From the NCBI RefSeq assembly GCF_001426525.1, contig NZ_LMEW01000031.1, positions 534,092 to 596,344 of the forward strand: a stretch of 62,253 nucleotides of DNA. Reading direction: 5' to 3'. Of the stretch, positions 52,526 through 61,195 are shown piece after piece (within the stretch, counting starts at the first letter, position 1; every line of letters starts with the position of its first letter). Source of the stretch: Massilia sp. Root133 (GTDB lineage: Bacteria; Pseudomonadota; Gammaproteobacteria; Burkholderiales; Burkholderiaceae_D). The notes under the pieces are model-generated. The model had not been told where the DNA came from, made no database searches, and saw only the letters and a list, made by a program, of their open reading frames with translations. The position numbers and the translations under genes are program-made.

Positions 52526-53856
52526 ACGATCGTGCCCGGCAATTCGATACCGTGCAGGCGCCGGAACAGCTTCAGCGCGAAGCCGTCCGTCATGCCGGAA
52601 ATATAGTCGGTCGCGCCGAGCAGGCGCGCGTACGGCGTCGTACCGCGGCTGAATTGCTGCGGGATGATTTGCGCGATCTTGCGGTCGGCCGCCGACCGCT
52701 CCGCTTCCGGCTTGACGAGCGCCGGCACGATCTTGCCCAGCAGCCCGCCGAGGATCTCGAAGCCGGCCGCTTCGATCTGCAGCACGGAAGGCGTCGCATA
52801 GATGCGCTCGCGCGACAGCGTCGCGATCGCCTTCAGCTCGGGCGCGAAGCGCGATGCGCCGGCGAGGTCTTGCTCGAAGCGGCCGTTCATGATCGCGTCG
52901 TAATGCTCGCGGAACACATCCAGCGCGGCGCCGATGAGATGGCCGATGGCGCGGGCACGCAGGTATTCCACGCGGCCCGTGTCGTCCGCGAGCTGGCGGT
53001 AGGACGGACTCTCGGCCGCGCCGCCCGGGAAGGCGAGGGGCCACAGCAGTTGCCGCGCCTCGTCGAAGGACACGCGGCCCAGACGGTGACCGTCTTCCAG
53101 GTCGACGATGCCGTAGCAGATGTCATCCGCCGCTTCCATCACGAAGGCGAGCGGATGGCGCGTCCAGGCGCCCGGGGCCTTGCGCACGAGTCCGACCTGG
53201 GTAGCGACCCGTTCGGCCGTTGCCGCGTCGTCCGCGAAGTAGCCGAATTTCTTTTCGCTGATCCTGTCCCTGGCCGACGGCAGGTCGGACGCGCGCGGGT
53301 ATTTCATGAACGCCGCGAGCACGGCATAGGTGAGCTGGAAGCCGCCATGGTCGACGGCATTCTGCAGGCGCGTGACGAGGCGGAAGCCCTGGGCATTCCC
53401 TTCGAAGCGCAGGAAATCCTGGCGTTCGCGCTCGGTGAGGTCGGCCAGCCAGCGTTCCTCGTGCTCGGCGAACCATGACTGGATCGCAGCTTCACCCGAG
53501 TGGCCGAACGGCGGGTTGCCGATGTCGTGGGCGAGGCAGGCGGCGGCCACGATGCTGCCGAAGTCCTGCGGCGCCATCGACAACGCGGGTTCGCGCTCCT
53601 TGATGAATTCGCCGCACAGCATGCCCAGCGAGCGGCCCACCGACGACACTTCGATGCTGTGCGTGAGGCGCGTGCGTACGTAATCGCTGTCCGACAGCGG
53701 GAACACCTGCGTCTTGTCCTGCAGGCGCCGGAACGCGCTCGAATACACGAGCCGGTCCCAGTCGCGCATGTATTCGGTACGGCTGCCGCCGTCGCCCCGG
53801 TCATCCTCGCGGCCCAGGCGCATCGTCGACACCAGGCAGTCCCATTCCATCGACAT
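52522..53856 (-). CDS. dgt: Deoxyguanosinetriphosphate triphosphohydrolase-like protein
   Basis: 444 aa, HD-domain dNTPase: RDWDRLVYSSAFRRLQDKTQV, RLTHSIEVSSVGR (first His), AHDIGNPPFGHSGE (HD pair), then HPLAFVMEAADDICYGIVDLED (late Asp). It hydrolyses dNTPs to the nucleoside and triphosphate. Three ATGs are clustered; ATG 53856 has GGAGAG a few bases upstream, the first (53868) has none. It is divergent from the PadR gene, with which it shares ~115 bp. Confidence 0.93.
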   Translation of the reverse strand: MSMEWDCLVSTMRLGREDDRGDGGSRTEYMRDWDRLVYSSAFRRLQDKTQVFPLSDSDYVRTRLTHSIEVSSVGRSLGMLCGEFIKEREPALSMAPQDFGSIVAAACLAHDIGNPPFGHSGEAAIQSWFAEHEERWLADLTERERQDFLRFEGNAQGFRLVTRLQNAVDHGGFQLTYAVLAAFMKYPRASDLPSARDRISEKKFGYFADDAATAERVATQVGLVRKAPGAWTRHPLAFVMEAADDICYGIVDLEDGHRLGRVSFDEARQLLWPLAFPGGAAESPSYRQLADDTGRVEYLRARAIGHLIGAALDVFREHYDAIMNGRFEQDLAGASRFAPELKAIATLSRERIYATPSVLQIEAAGFEILGGLLGKIVPALVKPEAERSAADRKIAQIIPQQFSRGTTPYARLLGATDYISGMTDGFALKLFRRLHGIELPGTIV

Positions 53857-53913
53857 CAATCTCTCCATAAATTATCAGGCGGCCCAGTGTAGCGCGCTCG
53901 CGTCAATAAATGG

Positions 53914-53962
53914 TTGACAGTATCAACTTGGTTGTATATCTTACGATGTATCTTACGATATA
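53914..53962 (+). promoter_or_regulatory. Promoter and repeated operator of the PadR gene
   Basis: TTGACA (53914-53919), 17-bp spacer and TATCTT as -10 (53937-53942). TATCTTACGAT occurs twice (53937-53947, 53949-53959), and the whole 53935-53962 block is an imperfect palindrome (TATATC...GATATA). GTTGA-N5-TCAAC overlaps the -35. Binding here would block transcription, as expected for autorepression by PadR. Confidence 0.65.
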
Positions 53963-53972
53963 AGGGGCGATC

Positions 53973-54665
53973 ATGCCACACCACCATCCACATCATCATC
54001 ATCACCATCATCATCATCACCATCACCTTCATCACGACCACGGACACGCAGGGTTCGCGCCGCACCACAGGCATGGTCCCGGCGGTCCCGGCGGCCACCA
54101 TGGCCGGGGCCGCGGTCCGGGCGGCTTTGGCTTTTCCGACGACGGCGGGCTGCCGCGCGGACGCAAGCTGTCGTCGGACGACCTGCAATTGCTGCTGCTG
54201 GCCCTTATCGCCGAACAGCCGAGCCATGGCTACGAGCTCATCCGGGCATTGGAAGCCCGCTCGGGCGGCTTCTACGTACCGAGCCCCGGCATGATGTATC
54301 CGGCGCTCGCCGCGATCGAAGACCTGGGCTGGGTAACCATCGAGCTCGAAGGCACGCGCAAGCGTTATGCGTTGTCCGACGACGGCCGCGCCCATCTGGA
54401 CGCGAACCGCGAACACGTCGACATGCTGCTCGCCCGGCTGCAGGAGGCCGCGCGCAAGATGGAATTGATGCGCAGCGCGCTCGCCGAAGGAGAAGAGGGG
54501 CCGGGCGGACGCGGTGCGTTCAGCGCCGAGTTGCACGACGCGCGCCACGCACTCAAGCGGGCACTGGCCTCGCGGGCGGGCGCGTCCGCCGAGGAGCAGC
54601 AGCGCATCGCCGCCGTCCTGGCGCGCGCCGCCGCCGAGATCGAGCAGGGCGGCGCAGCCGGCTGA
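53973..54665 (+). CDS. PadR-family regulator with histidine-rich metal-binding N-terminus
   Basis: 230 aa. 19 of the first 25 residues are His, including an unbroken run of 12; more His/Gly follow to about residue 46. A PadR winged helix comes next (LLALIAEQPSHGYELIRALE, PSPGMMYPALAAIEDLGWV, KRYALSDDGRAHL) and a C-terminal dimerisation helix. The layout is that of E. coli YqjI, whose His-rich extension binds nickel and whose target is a ferric-siderophore reductase. Metal-responsive autorepression is inferred. No yqjH-like gene is adjacent. Confidence 0.9.
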   Translation: MPHHHPHHHHHHHHHHHHLHHDHGHAGFAPHHRHGPGGPGGHHGRGRGPGGFGFSDDGGLPRGRKLSSDDLQLLLLALIAEQPSHGYELIRALEARSGGFYVPSPGMMYPALAAIEDLGWVTIELEGTRKRYALSDDGRAHLDANREHVDMLLARLQEAARKMELMRSALAEGEEGPGGRGAFSAELHDARHALKRALASRAGASAEEQQRIAAVLARAAAEIEQGGAAG

Positions 54666-54668
54666 AGC

Positions 54669-55838
54669 TCAGCCCGCGAGTGCGCCGGGCAGCCGGCGGG
54701 CCATGCCTCGACGCATTCGCAGTCCCGGACGCTCGACCGCCACGTACAGCAGCGCCGCCACGGCCAGCGACGCCCCGTTGTACAGCACGAACGCGGTGAA
54801 CGGTGCGTTGGCCGCCACATCGCCCGCCACGCCGTCGAGCCACGCAACCACCTGGCGATGCGTCAGGTACAGGCTGAACGCGAGTCGGGCGAGCACTCGG
54901 ATGCCCGGCAGCGCCCGGCATCCGAGCGGCGTACGCGGACTCAGTGCACCGAGCAGTAGGCAGGCGCAGCCGAGGGCCACGAGCGGATAGAGAAAAACGG
55001 CACCGCCACGGCCAAGCACATCGACCCGCGTGGCCGCGACAAGCAGCGCCAGGCCCGCGCCGAGTAGCACCCATCCGTGCGACAGCACGCGCGTCCACCA
55101 GGCTGGACGGAACGCGCGCAAGGCAGCCAGCAGGACACCGGCCAGCAACCCGTCGACCCGCGTCCATGTCGGGCTGTAGATCCTGCCGACGTAGCCCGCG
55201 ACCGCGCGCGCTGCGTCTCCGCCCGGCGCGAGATGCGGCGCGATCGCATGCCGCCATTCCCAGTCGCGCAACAGCATCCCGGCACCGAACAGCAGGGCGG
55301 CACCGGCGCTTGTCGCGAGCACGCCCGGCATCCGTCCGCGACGCGCCAGCAGCCATGCAGCCAGCGGGAACAGCAGGTAGAAATGCTCCTCGACGCACAG
55401 CGACCAGGCGTGTGAATACGCCCGCTGCGTGAGGTGGACGGGCAAGACGTTCATGGTGAAGGTGAGGAATTGCCAGGCGGGCGGCATCGTCCCGGCCTCG
55501 CGCCATGCCGGCAGCGCGAGATACAGCGCCAGCACCGCAAGGTAGGCCGGCAGGATGCGCCACGCCCGGCCCGCGACGAAGCCCGCCCAGTCCGGCGTGC
55601 GGCCGGCCGCCAGGTCGCGCAGCACGGGCCACCCGATCAGGTAGCCGCTGAGCACGAAGAACAGGTCGACACCCATCCAGCCATGCCGCCCGGGGCCCGA
55701 GACGTCGATGCCGTGGCTGGACAGGTGGTACAACATGACGACGCCGATGGCGCTGGCGCGCAGCAGATCGAGGCCGGGCGCGCGGGGCGACGGCGAAGGC
55801 GACGGCGAAGGCGAAGTCGGAACGGGTGATGGATGCAT
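54669..55838 (-). CDS. Acyltransferase 3 family membrane protein (OafA/YrhL-like)
   Basis: 389 aa, about 10 TM helices. RAPGLDLLRASAIGVVMLYH (family H-bearing first helix), FFVLSGYLIG and AWSLCVEEHFYLLFPL are conserved AT3 motifs. It transfers acetyl or other acyl groups onto an exported glycan. The N-terminus has a Ser-Pro repeat (PTSPSPSPSPSPRAP) encoded by a run of similar hexanucleotides. ATG 55838 is chosen; its stop lies 4 bp past the PadR stop on the other strand. No glycan gene is adjacent. Confidence 0.9.
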   Translation of the reverse strand: MHPSPVPTSPSPSPSPSPRAPGLDLLRASAIGVVMLYHLSSHGIDVSGPGRHGWMGVDLFFVLSGYLIGWPVLRDLAAGRTPDWAGFVAGRAWRILPAYLAVLALYLALPAWREAGTMPPAWQFLTFTMNVLPVHLTQRAYSHAWSLCVEEHFYLLFPLAAWLLARRGRMPGVLATSAGAALLFGAGMLLRDWEWRHAIAPHLAPGGDAARAVAGYVGRIYSPTWTRVDGLLAGVLLAALRAFRPAWWTRVLSHGWVLLGAGLALLVAATRVDVLGRGGAVFLYPLVALGCACLLLGALSPRTPLGCRALPGIRVLARLAFSLYLTHRQVVAWLDGVAGDVAANAPFTAFVLYNGASLAVAALLYVAVERPGLRMRRGMARRLPGALAG

Positions 55839-55966
55839 GGCGCGCAAGTCTACCCGAGCGCAAGGCGTCAAGACTCGGCAATCATCACCGCGTCTCGGCG
55901 AGTGCGTTGGCGGTCGCGACCCGCCTGTCGTATGCTGGCGCCGATTCCATTTCTCCTGTTCACATC

Positions 55967-56536
55967 ATGTCCCGCGATACGATCGTCGACACCAGCAAAC
56001 TACTGAGCTACGTGCTGCGCCATCGCCCGGACAGCATCGGCCTTCAGCTCGATACCAACGGCTGGGCCGATGTCGACGCGCTGCTGCAGCGTCTGGCGGA
56101 ACATGGCAAGCCGGTCGCGCGCGAACTGCTCGACCGCGTCGTCGCGAACAACGACAAGCAGCGTTTCGCGTTCGATGCCACCCGTACCCGCATCCGCGCC
56201 AGCCAGGGACACTCGATCCAGGTCGACCTGGCCCTGCAGCCGGCGCAACCGCCGGACGTGCTGTACCACGGCACGGCGAGCCGCTTCCTGAAGTCGATCC
56301 TCGCGTCGGGCCTGCGCGCCGGCAACCGCCAGCACGTGCATCTGTCGGGCGACGTCGGCACCGCTCGCCGCGTCGGTGCACGCTACGGCTTTCCCGTCAT
56401 CCTGCGCGTCGACACGGCCCGCATGCGCGCGGATGGCGCCGTGTTCTACCGCTCGGACAACGGCGTCTGGCTGACTGGTCCCGTGGCGCCGCGCTACCTG
56501 CGCGTGCTGGATGGGAACAGTCGCAACGGCGATTGA
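55967..56536 (+). CDS. kptA: RNA 2'-phosphotransferase (Tpt1/KptA family)
   Basis: 189 aa. LSYVLRHRPDSIGLQLD with the catalytic Arg-His-Arg region, NDKQRFAFD, SIQVDLAL, LYHGTASRF (H-G-T), and VHLSGDVGTARRVGARYG, all diagnostic. The family removes an internal 2'-phosphate from RNA using NAD+; in bacteria, which lack the tRNA-splicing pathway of yeast, the natural substrate is unsettled. Start ATG 55967. A stand-alone gene with ~130 bp upstream, divergent from the acyltransferase. Confidence 0.94.
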   Translation: MSRDTIVDTSKLLSYVLRHRPDSIGLQLDTNGWADVDALLQRLAEHGKPVARELLDRVVANNDKQRFAFDATRTRIRASQGHSIQVDLALQPAQPPDVLYHGTASRFLKSILASGLRAGNRQHVHLSGDVGTARRVGARYGFPVILRVDTARMRADGAVFYRSDNGVWLTGPVAPRYLRVLDGNSRNGD

Positions 56537-56544
56537 GAAGCGGC

Positions 56545-57081
56545 TCAGCGCTCGTCGGTCGCGGCAGCCAGCAGTTCGGCCGTGTCGCCCGCACCCATCC
56601 TGCGCGCCGCGTCGAGGATCGCATTGCCGTCCGCGTCCGGGCGGAACGGGTCGGCGCCGCGCGCCAGCAGCAGGCGGACGATGTCCCCGCGGTTGAACAT
56701 GGCGGCGAACATCAGCGCCGTCTTGCCGTTCGGGCCCGCGTGGTCGACCGCCGCGCCGTGGTCCAGCAGCAGGGTCGCGATCGCCAGGTCCCCCTTGAAG
56801 GCGGCGCCGGCCAGCGGAGTCTGGCCGGCGTCGTTCATGAGTTCCGGATCGGCGCCATGCTCCAGCAGTACCCGGGCCGCGTCCGCATGGCCGTGGTAGC
56901 AGGCCAGCATCAGGAGGCTGTCGCCGCGTTCGTTGCGCAGGTTGGGCGGCAGGCCCTGGCCCAGCAGCGTCGCGAGTTCGGCGGCCTCGCCGGTGCGCGC
57001 GAAGTGGAAGACCTTGCGCACGAAGGCCAGCGTGTCTTCGTCGAGTTCGCTGGCCGATGGCGGATGAGGCGGTGGTTGCAT
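56545..57081 (-). CDS. Ankyrin-repeat protein
   Basis: 178 aa with about four ankyrin repeats from residue 40 (RGDSLLMLACYHGHADAARV, AGQTPLAGAAFKGDLAIATL, NGKTALMFAAMFNRGDIVRL, DGNAILDAARRMGAGDTAEL). There is no signal peptide. It is a protein-interaction scaffold of unknown partner; the short acidic N-terminal segment is unassigned. It converges on kptA with 8 bp between stops. Confidence 0.9.
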   Translation of the reverse strand: MQPPPHPPSASELDEDTLAFVRKVFHFARTGEAAELATLLGQGLPPNLRNERGDSLLMLACYHGHADAARVLLEHGADPELMNDAGQTPLAGAAFKGDLAIATLLLDHGAAVDHAGPNGKTALMFAAMFNRGDIVRLLLARGADPFRPDADGNAILDAARRMGAGDTAELLAAATDER

Positions 57082-57162
57082 CGTGGTCTCCTGTGCGTGA
57101 AAGCTCGACAGGATTAGAACATAAAGCCGCCGCGCGCACGGCAGCGCCGGATTCGCGCGATA

Positions 57163-57735
57163 TCAAACCCGGCGCTGGAACTCTTCCAGGTGCCGTTCGA
57201 TCTCAAACACATGCGGGTCGGGCTTGCCGAGTGCGCGCAGGGCCTTGGCCAGTTCCAGCAGGTATTCGCTGTTCGGTCCGCTCGGGCCGCGCGCGGTGGC
57301 GATTTGTAGCGCAATGTCGCGCTCACTCGCCGGACCGAGGTACGCGGCGTTTTCGTGCGTGGCGATGTAGACGAGGCCTTCGGTGGCGCTCCCATCCTCG
57401 AAGCGGATGTCGGTCGCCAGGCGCAGGTAGCCGTTCTTCTCGCGGTAGTCGAGGTGCGCGAATTCCTCGGGCGTGACGAGGTAGGCCATGCCGTGGCACG
57501 TCGCGTCCGGGTCCGGCACCAGGGTCACGACCCGGCCCGGCGCCGTCTCGGTGCCGCGGTGGTCGTGCGAGCCTTGCCAGAAGCGCCGCGTCCATCCCGT
57601 GATGCTCGCGGGGCGCCGTTCGATGTAGGGGAAGTCGGCCTTGAAGATGAGGGAGCCGTAGCCGAACAGCCAGACGCTGGCGTGGTTGTCGAACCTGCCC
57701 ATGCGCTGGTTGATCGCGATGGTGTTATGGGACAT
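57163..57735 (-). CDS. Glutathione-specific gamma-glutamylcyclotransferase (ChaC-like)
   Basis: 190 aa. VWLFGYGSLIF (YGSL substrate loop), RRFWQGSHDHRGT, PGRVVTLV and the catalytic Glu of LDYREKNGY are diagnostic of ChaC enzymes, which cleave glutathione to 5-oxoproline and Cys-Gly. ATG 57735 is chosen; an ATG at 57768 would add 11 residues but also lacks a Shine-Dalgarno. The long open frame continuing upstream is antisense to the LysR gene. Confidence 0.92.
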   Translation of the reverse strand: MSHNTIAINQRMGRFDNHASVWLFGYGSLIFKADFPYIERRPASITGWTRRFWQGSHDHRGTETAPGRVVTLVPDPDATCHGMAYLVTPEEFAHLDYREKNGYLRLATDIRFEDGSATEGLVYIATHENAAYLGPASERDIALQIATARGPSGPNSEYLLELAKALRALGKPDPHVFEIERHLEEFQRRV

Positions 57736-57791
57736 CGATGAAAGGAGGTTGCGTGGAGGAAGCTGCATTCTAGCGCGGCCGTTCGGCGGCG

Positions 57792-58790
57792 TCAGGCGCG
57801 TGGCCGCAATGCGCCCGCGGGATTGTGGGCCGCGCCGACCCAGTCGAACAGGAACGCGATGAAGGCGGCCGCGGCCGGCGACAGCGACCGCTGTTCGCGT
57901 GTGTAGACGAAGAAGCGGCGCGTCAGCACGGGCGCGTCGAGCGGCAGCATGCGCAGGCCGTGCAGGCGCACGAGCGGCGCGGCGTAAGGCATGCAGACGG
58001 TGACGCCGAGGCCGGATGCCACCATGGCCAGCGCGGTGGTCATGTACGTGACTTCGTGGGCCGGCCGCAGCGTCGGCTCGTGCAGCGTGCCCGTGCTGCC
58101 GGCTGTCGATTCGGCGGCGCCGCCGTTGCCGCTGCCGTTGCCGCTGCCGCTGCTGCGGCCACGGCCCATGTCCGCCAGCAGCCGCTCCGTGAACTGGCCG
58201 CGCAGGGTGATCAGCGGATGCGTGGCCAGGTCGCTCCAGCCGAGCCGGCGGCGCTTCGCCAGCGCATGATCGGTCGGCAGCACCGCTTCGAACGGCATCT
58301 CCATCAGCTCGCGTGCTTCCAGCTGCGGGGCGTTGTCGCGTTCGGGGCCGATGCCGAAGTCCGTCTCGCCGGACAGCACGCGCGTCGTGACGGCCTCGAC
58401 CGGCGAATCGGACAGGCTGATGCGGATGTCCGGGTAGCGCGTGCGCCACGCGGCGATCACCTGCGGGAGCAGGGTGCAGGCCATCAACTGGGGCACGGCC
58501 ACGCGCACGATGCCCTTCCTGAGTTGCGCCTGGTCCGCAATGTTCGCAAGCGCACGGTCGAGATCGTCGATCATCTGGCTGAATAGGGGGTACAGCTCGT
58601 TCCCTGTTTCGGTCAAGGCGATACGCCGCGTGCTGCGGTCGACGACGCGGACGCCGAGCGTCTGTTCCAGCTCCTTGATCAAACCGGACAAGGCCGATTG
58701 TGTAACGTGCATGTACTGTGCGGCAAGCGTAAAGTTACCGGTCTTCGCCAGGGCAACAAGGGCGCGCATCTGGCGCAGGGTAGGATTCAT
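57792..58790 (-). CDS. LysR-type transcriptional regulator
   Basis: 332 aa. HTH at about 17-60 (GNFTLAAQYMHVTQSALSGLIKELEQTLG), then the periplasmic-binding-like effector domain (GIVRVAVPQLMAC, PVEAVTTRVLSGETDFGIG). A ~25-aa Gly/Ser/Asn-rich insertion (GRGRSSGSGNGSGNGG...) coded by a repetitive tract interrupts the effector domain near residue 210-235. It is divergent from the fumarylacetoacetase/MAAI operon and its likely regulator. Confidence 0.92.
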   Translation of the reverse strand: MNPTLRQMRALVALAKTGNFTLAAQYMHVTQSALSGLIKELEQTLGVRVVDRSTRRIALTETGNELYPLFSQMIDDLDRALANIADQAQLRKGIVRVAVPQLMACTLLPQVIAAWRTRYPDIRISLSDSPVEAVTTRVLSGETDFGIGPERDNAPQLEARELMEMPFEAVLPTDHALAKRRRLGWSDLATHPLITLRGQFTERLLADMGRGRSSGSGNGSGNGGAAESTAGSTGTLHEPTLRPAHEVTYMTTALAMVASGLGVTVCMPYAAPLVRLHGLRMLPLDAPVLTRRFFVYTREQRSLSPAAAAFIAFLFDWVGAAHNPAGALRPRA

Positions 58791-58885
58791 CAGAAAATCC
58801 GATAAATAGGACGGAAAATATTGTTTGTATGATAGTCCGTTTTAATTTTTAATGGCGGAAACACTTAATCGTTGAAGGAAACGCC

Positions 58886-59911
58886 ATGAAACTCGCTACC
58901 CTGAAGTCGGGCGGCCGCGACGGTACGCTCGTCGTCGTCAGCCGGGACCTGGTCACGTGCCAAGCCGTCCCCAGGATCGCCCGCACCCTGCAGCAGGCGC
59001 TGGACGACTGGGACCATGTCGCGCCGACGCTGCGCCAAGTCTATGAGCAACTGAATGCCGGCAAGGCCACCGAGGCGGAATCCTTCATCGAGGAAGCATG
59101 CGCGTCGCCGCTGCCGCGTGCCTACCAGTGGGCCGACGGCTCCGCCTACATCAACCATGTGGAACTCGTGCGCAAGGCGCGCGGCGTGCAGGTGCCGCCG
59201 TCGTTCTATACCGATCCGCTGATGTACCAGGGCGGTTCGGATTCCTTCGTCGGCCCGTGCGATCCGATCGCCGTGCTGTCCGAGGAGTGGGGCGTCGACC
59301 TTGAGGCGGAAGTCGCGGTCGTGACCGGCGACGTGCCGATGGGGGCCAACGTGGAGCAGGCGGCCCGGGCCATCCGCCTCGTCATGCTGGTCAACGACGT
59401 CTCCCTGCGCAATCTGATACCGAAAGAGCTGGAAAAAGGCTTCGGCTTCTTCCAGTCCAAGCCGGCCAGTGCGTTCTCCCCGGTGGCCGTGACACCGGAC
59501 GAGCTCGGCGATGCCTGGCGCGACAGCAAGCTGCACCTTCCGCTGCTAGTGACGTTGAACGACGAGCCGTTCGGCCGTCCCAACGCGGGCGACGACATGA
59601 CGTTCAGCTTCGCGCAACTGGTCGCGCACGCCGCGAAGACGCGTGAGCTGGCAGCCGGTTCCATCATCGGCTCGGGCACGGTGTCGAACAAGCAGGGCAG
59701 CCTGCATGGATCGAGCATCGCCAACGGCGGCGTGGGCTATTGCTGCCTGGCGGAGCTGCGTATGTACGAGACGATCGAACAGGGCGCGCCCGGCACGCCT
59801 TTCCTGCGCTTCGGCGATACTGTCCGTATCGAGATGCTCGATGCCGACGGCGCCAGCGTGTTCGGCGCCATCGCCCAGGAGGTAGCACACTATCACGGGA
59901 GGAAGGAATGA
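58886..59911 (+). CDS. Fumarylacetoacetate hydrolase family protein
   Basis: 341 aa. The FAH C-terminal fold has the metal-binding acidic residues in GVDLEAEVAVVTGD, NDVSLRN, FSPVAVTPDELG and ISGSGTVSNKQG-type motifs (here GSIIGSGTVSNKQG). It likely cleaves fumarylacetoacetate or a related diketo-acid at the end of tyrosine/homogentisate or gentisate breakdown; being next to maleylacetoacetate isomerase supports this. The stop overlaps maiA by ATGA. Confidence 0.9.
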   Translation: MKLATLKSGGRDGTLVVVSRDLVTCQAVPRIARTLQQALDDWDHVAPTLRQVYEQLNAGKATEAESFIEEACASPLPRAYQWADGSAYINHVELVRKARGVQVPPSFYTDPLMYQGGSDSFVGPCDPIAVLSEEWGVDLEAEVAVVTGDVPMGANVEQAARAIRLVMLVNDVSLRNLIPKELEKGFGFFQSKPASAFSPVAVTPDELGDAWRDSKLHLPLLVTLNDEPFGRPNAGDDMTFSFAQLVAHAAKTRELAAGSIIGSGTVSNKQGSLHGSSIANGGVGYCCLAELRMYETIEQGAPGTPFLRFGDTVRIEMLDADGASVFGAIAQEVAHYHGRKE

Positions 59912-60552
59912 AGCTCTATACCTATTTCCGCAGTTCGGCCGCATACCGGGTGCGTATCGCGCTCAACCTGAAGGGGCTGAAGTACGACGCGGTCCCGGTG
60001 CACCTTTTGCGTGGCGGCGGTGAGCAGCTGCAAGAGAACTACGTCAAGATGAATCCCAGCGGTCTCGTCCCCACCTTCCAGGACGACTACATCACGCTCA
60101 CGCAGTCGATGGCCATCCTCGAATACCTCGAGGATGAATACCCGCAAGTCCCGCTGCTGCCGAAGGATGCTTCCGGTCGCGCGCGCGTGCGCGAGCTCGC
60201 GCAGATTATTGCCTGCGACATCCATCCTGTAAACAATCTGCGCGTGCTCCGCTACCTCGTCAAGGACCTCGGCCTGTCGGAAGAGATCAAGACGCAGTGG
60301 TACCGCCACTGGCTCGTGGGCGGCCTCGAGGTGCTGGAGAAGCATCTGGCGCGCGACCCGAGCGCGGGCCCGCTGTGCCACGGCTACCTGCCGACGATCG
60401 CCGACTGCTTCCTCGTGCCCCAGGTGTTCAATGCGCAGCGCCACGGCATCGACATTACTGTCTATCCGAACATCGCGCGCATCAATGCCGCGTGCGTCGA
60501 ACTGCCCGCCTTCGTGGCGGCGCATCCGTCCAACCAGCCGGACGCCGAGTAA
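59908..60552 (+). CDS. maiA: Maleylacetoacetate isomerase (zeta-class GST)
   Basis: 214 aa. The zeta-GST signature SSAAYRVRIALNLKGL (9-24, catalytic Ser/Ser/Cys-type region), NPSGLVPTF, SMAILEYLEDEYP and DIHPVNNLRVL match MaiA. It isomerises maleylacetoacetate to fumarylacetoacetate with glutathione. Start ATG follows GGAGGAAGGA and overlaps the previous stop. The two genes form the end of the homogentisate or gentisate pathway; upstream ring-cleaving dioxygenases are not in the window. Confidence 0.95.
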   Translation: MKLYTYFRSSAAYRVRIALNLKGLKYDAVPVHLLRGGGEQLQENYVKMNPSGLVPTFQDDYITLTQSMAILEYLEDEYPQVPLLPKDASGRARVRELAQIIACDIHPVNNLRVLRYLVKDLGLSEEIKTQWYRHWLVGGLEVLEKHLARDPSAGPLCHGYLPTIADCFLVPQVFNAQRHGIDITVYPNIARINAACVELPAFVAAHPSNQPDAE

Positions 60553-60583
60553 AGCGACCGGCAGATTGACGACGCGGCGCTGC

Positions 60584-61042
60584 TCAGTGCCGCGTCTGCG
60601 AGCCGAAAGTCGAGCGATCCGGCTCGGCCGGCGTCGAGATCTCTTCCAGCGTGTGATCGATGCCGGCCGAATGCTTGGCCGCCATGTCGCCAAGGGAAAC
60701 GATGCCGATCACTTCCTGCGATTGCTCGTCGACGACGGGTACGCGGCGGATCTGCACGTCGCCCATCTGGCCCAGCACCTCGTCCACCGTCTGGTTCGGC
60801 GCGCAGGTGCGCACGTCGGTGCTCATCACGTCGCCCACGCGTGTCTGGCCCGGCGCCTGGCCGGCCGCCGTCGAGCGGACCGTGATGTCGCGGTCGGTGA
60901 TCATGCCGACGAGCTTCTGGCCGTCCAGCACGGGGATCGAGCCCACATTCAATTCATCCATCATCTGCGCGGCGCGCTGCACGGTGTCCTGCGGCGAAAT
61001 GCTTTGCACGTCGCGGGTCATCACATCCTGAATGGTCTGCAT
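60584..61042 (-). CDS. CBS-domain pair protein
   Basis: 152 aa, two CBS domains (VMTRDVQSISPQDTVQRAA; GSIPVLDGQKLVGMITDRDI; VGDVMSTDVRTCAPNQTVDEVL; RRVPVVDEQSQEVIGIVSLGD) and a short acidic tail. CBS pairs bind adenine nucleotides; stand-alone ones are usually stress or dormancy proteins of unclear partner. A strong AGGAGG 6-11 bp upstream fixes ATG 61042. Confidence 0.93.
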   Translation of the reverse strand: MQTIQDVMTRDVQSISPQDTVQRAAQMMDELNVGSIPVLDGQKLVGMITDRDITVRSTAAGQAPGQTRVGDVMSTDVRTCAPNQTVDEVLGQMGDVQIRRVPVVDEQSQEVIGIVSLGDMAAKHSAGIDHTLEEISTPAEPDRSTFGSQTRH

Positions 61043-61195
61043 TTGAACTTCCTCCTGATGTTCACACGGCGATGCATGATGCACGCTTTCGCGAAGATCG
61101 GACGCTACGTTGACTCGCGGAACAGTCCGTGAATACGGGGCTTGTGCGAAGCCGGCTCGGCTACAATCTGCGGCTCTTTGACTCGCAACGACACC

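Noticed and set aside
57736..58449. 428-codon frame extending the ChaC-like protein upstream
   Set aside because: The extra part is antisense to the LysR gene; ChaC proteins are about 190 aa.
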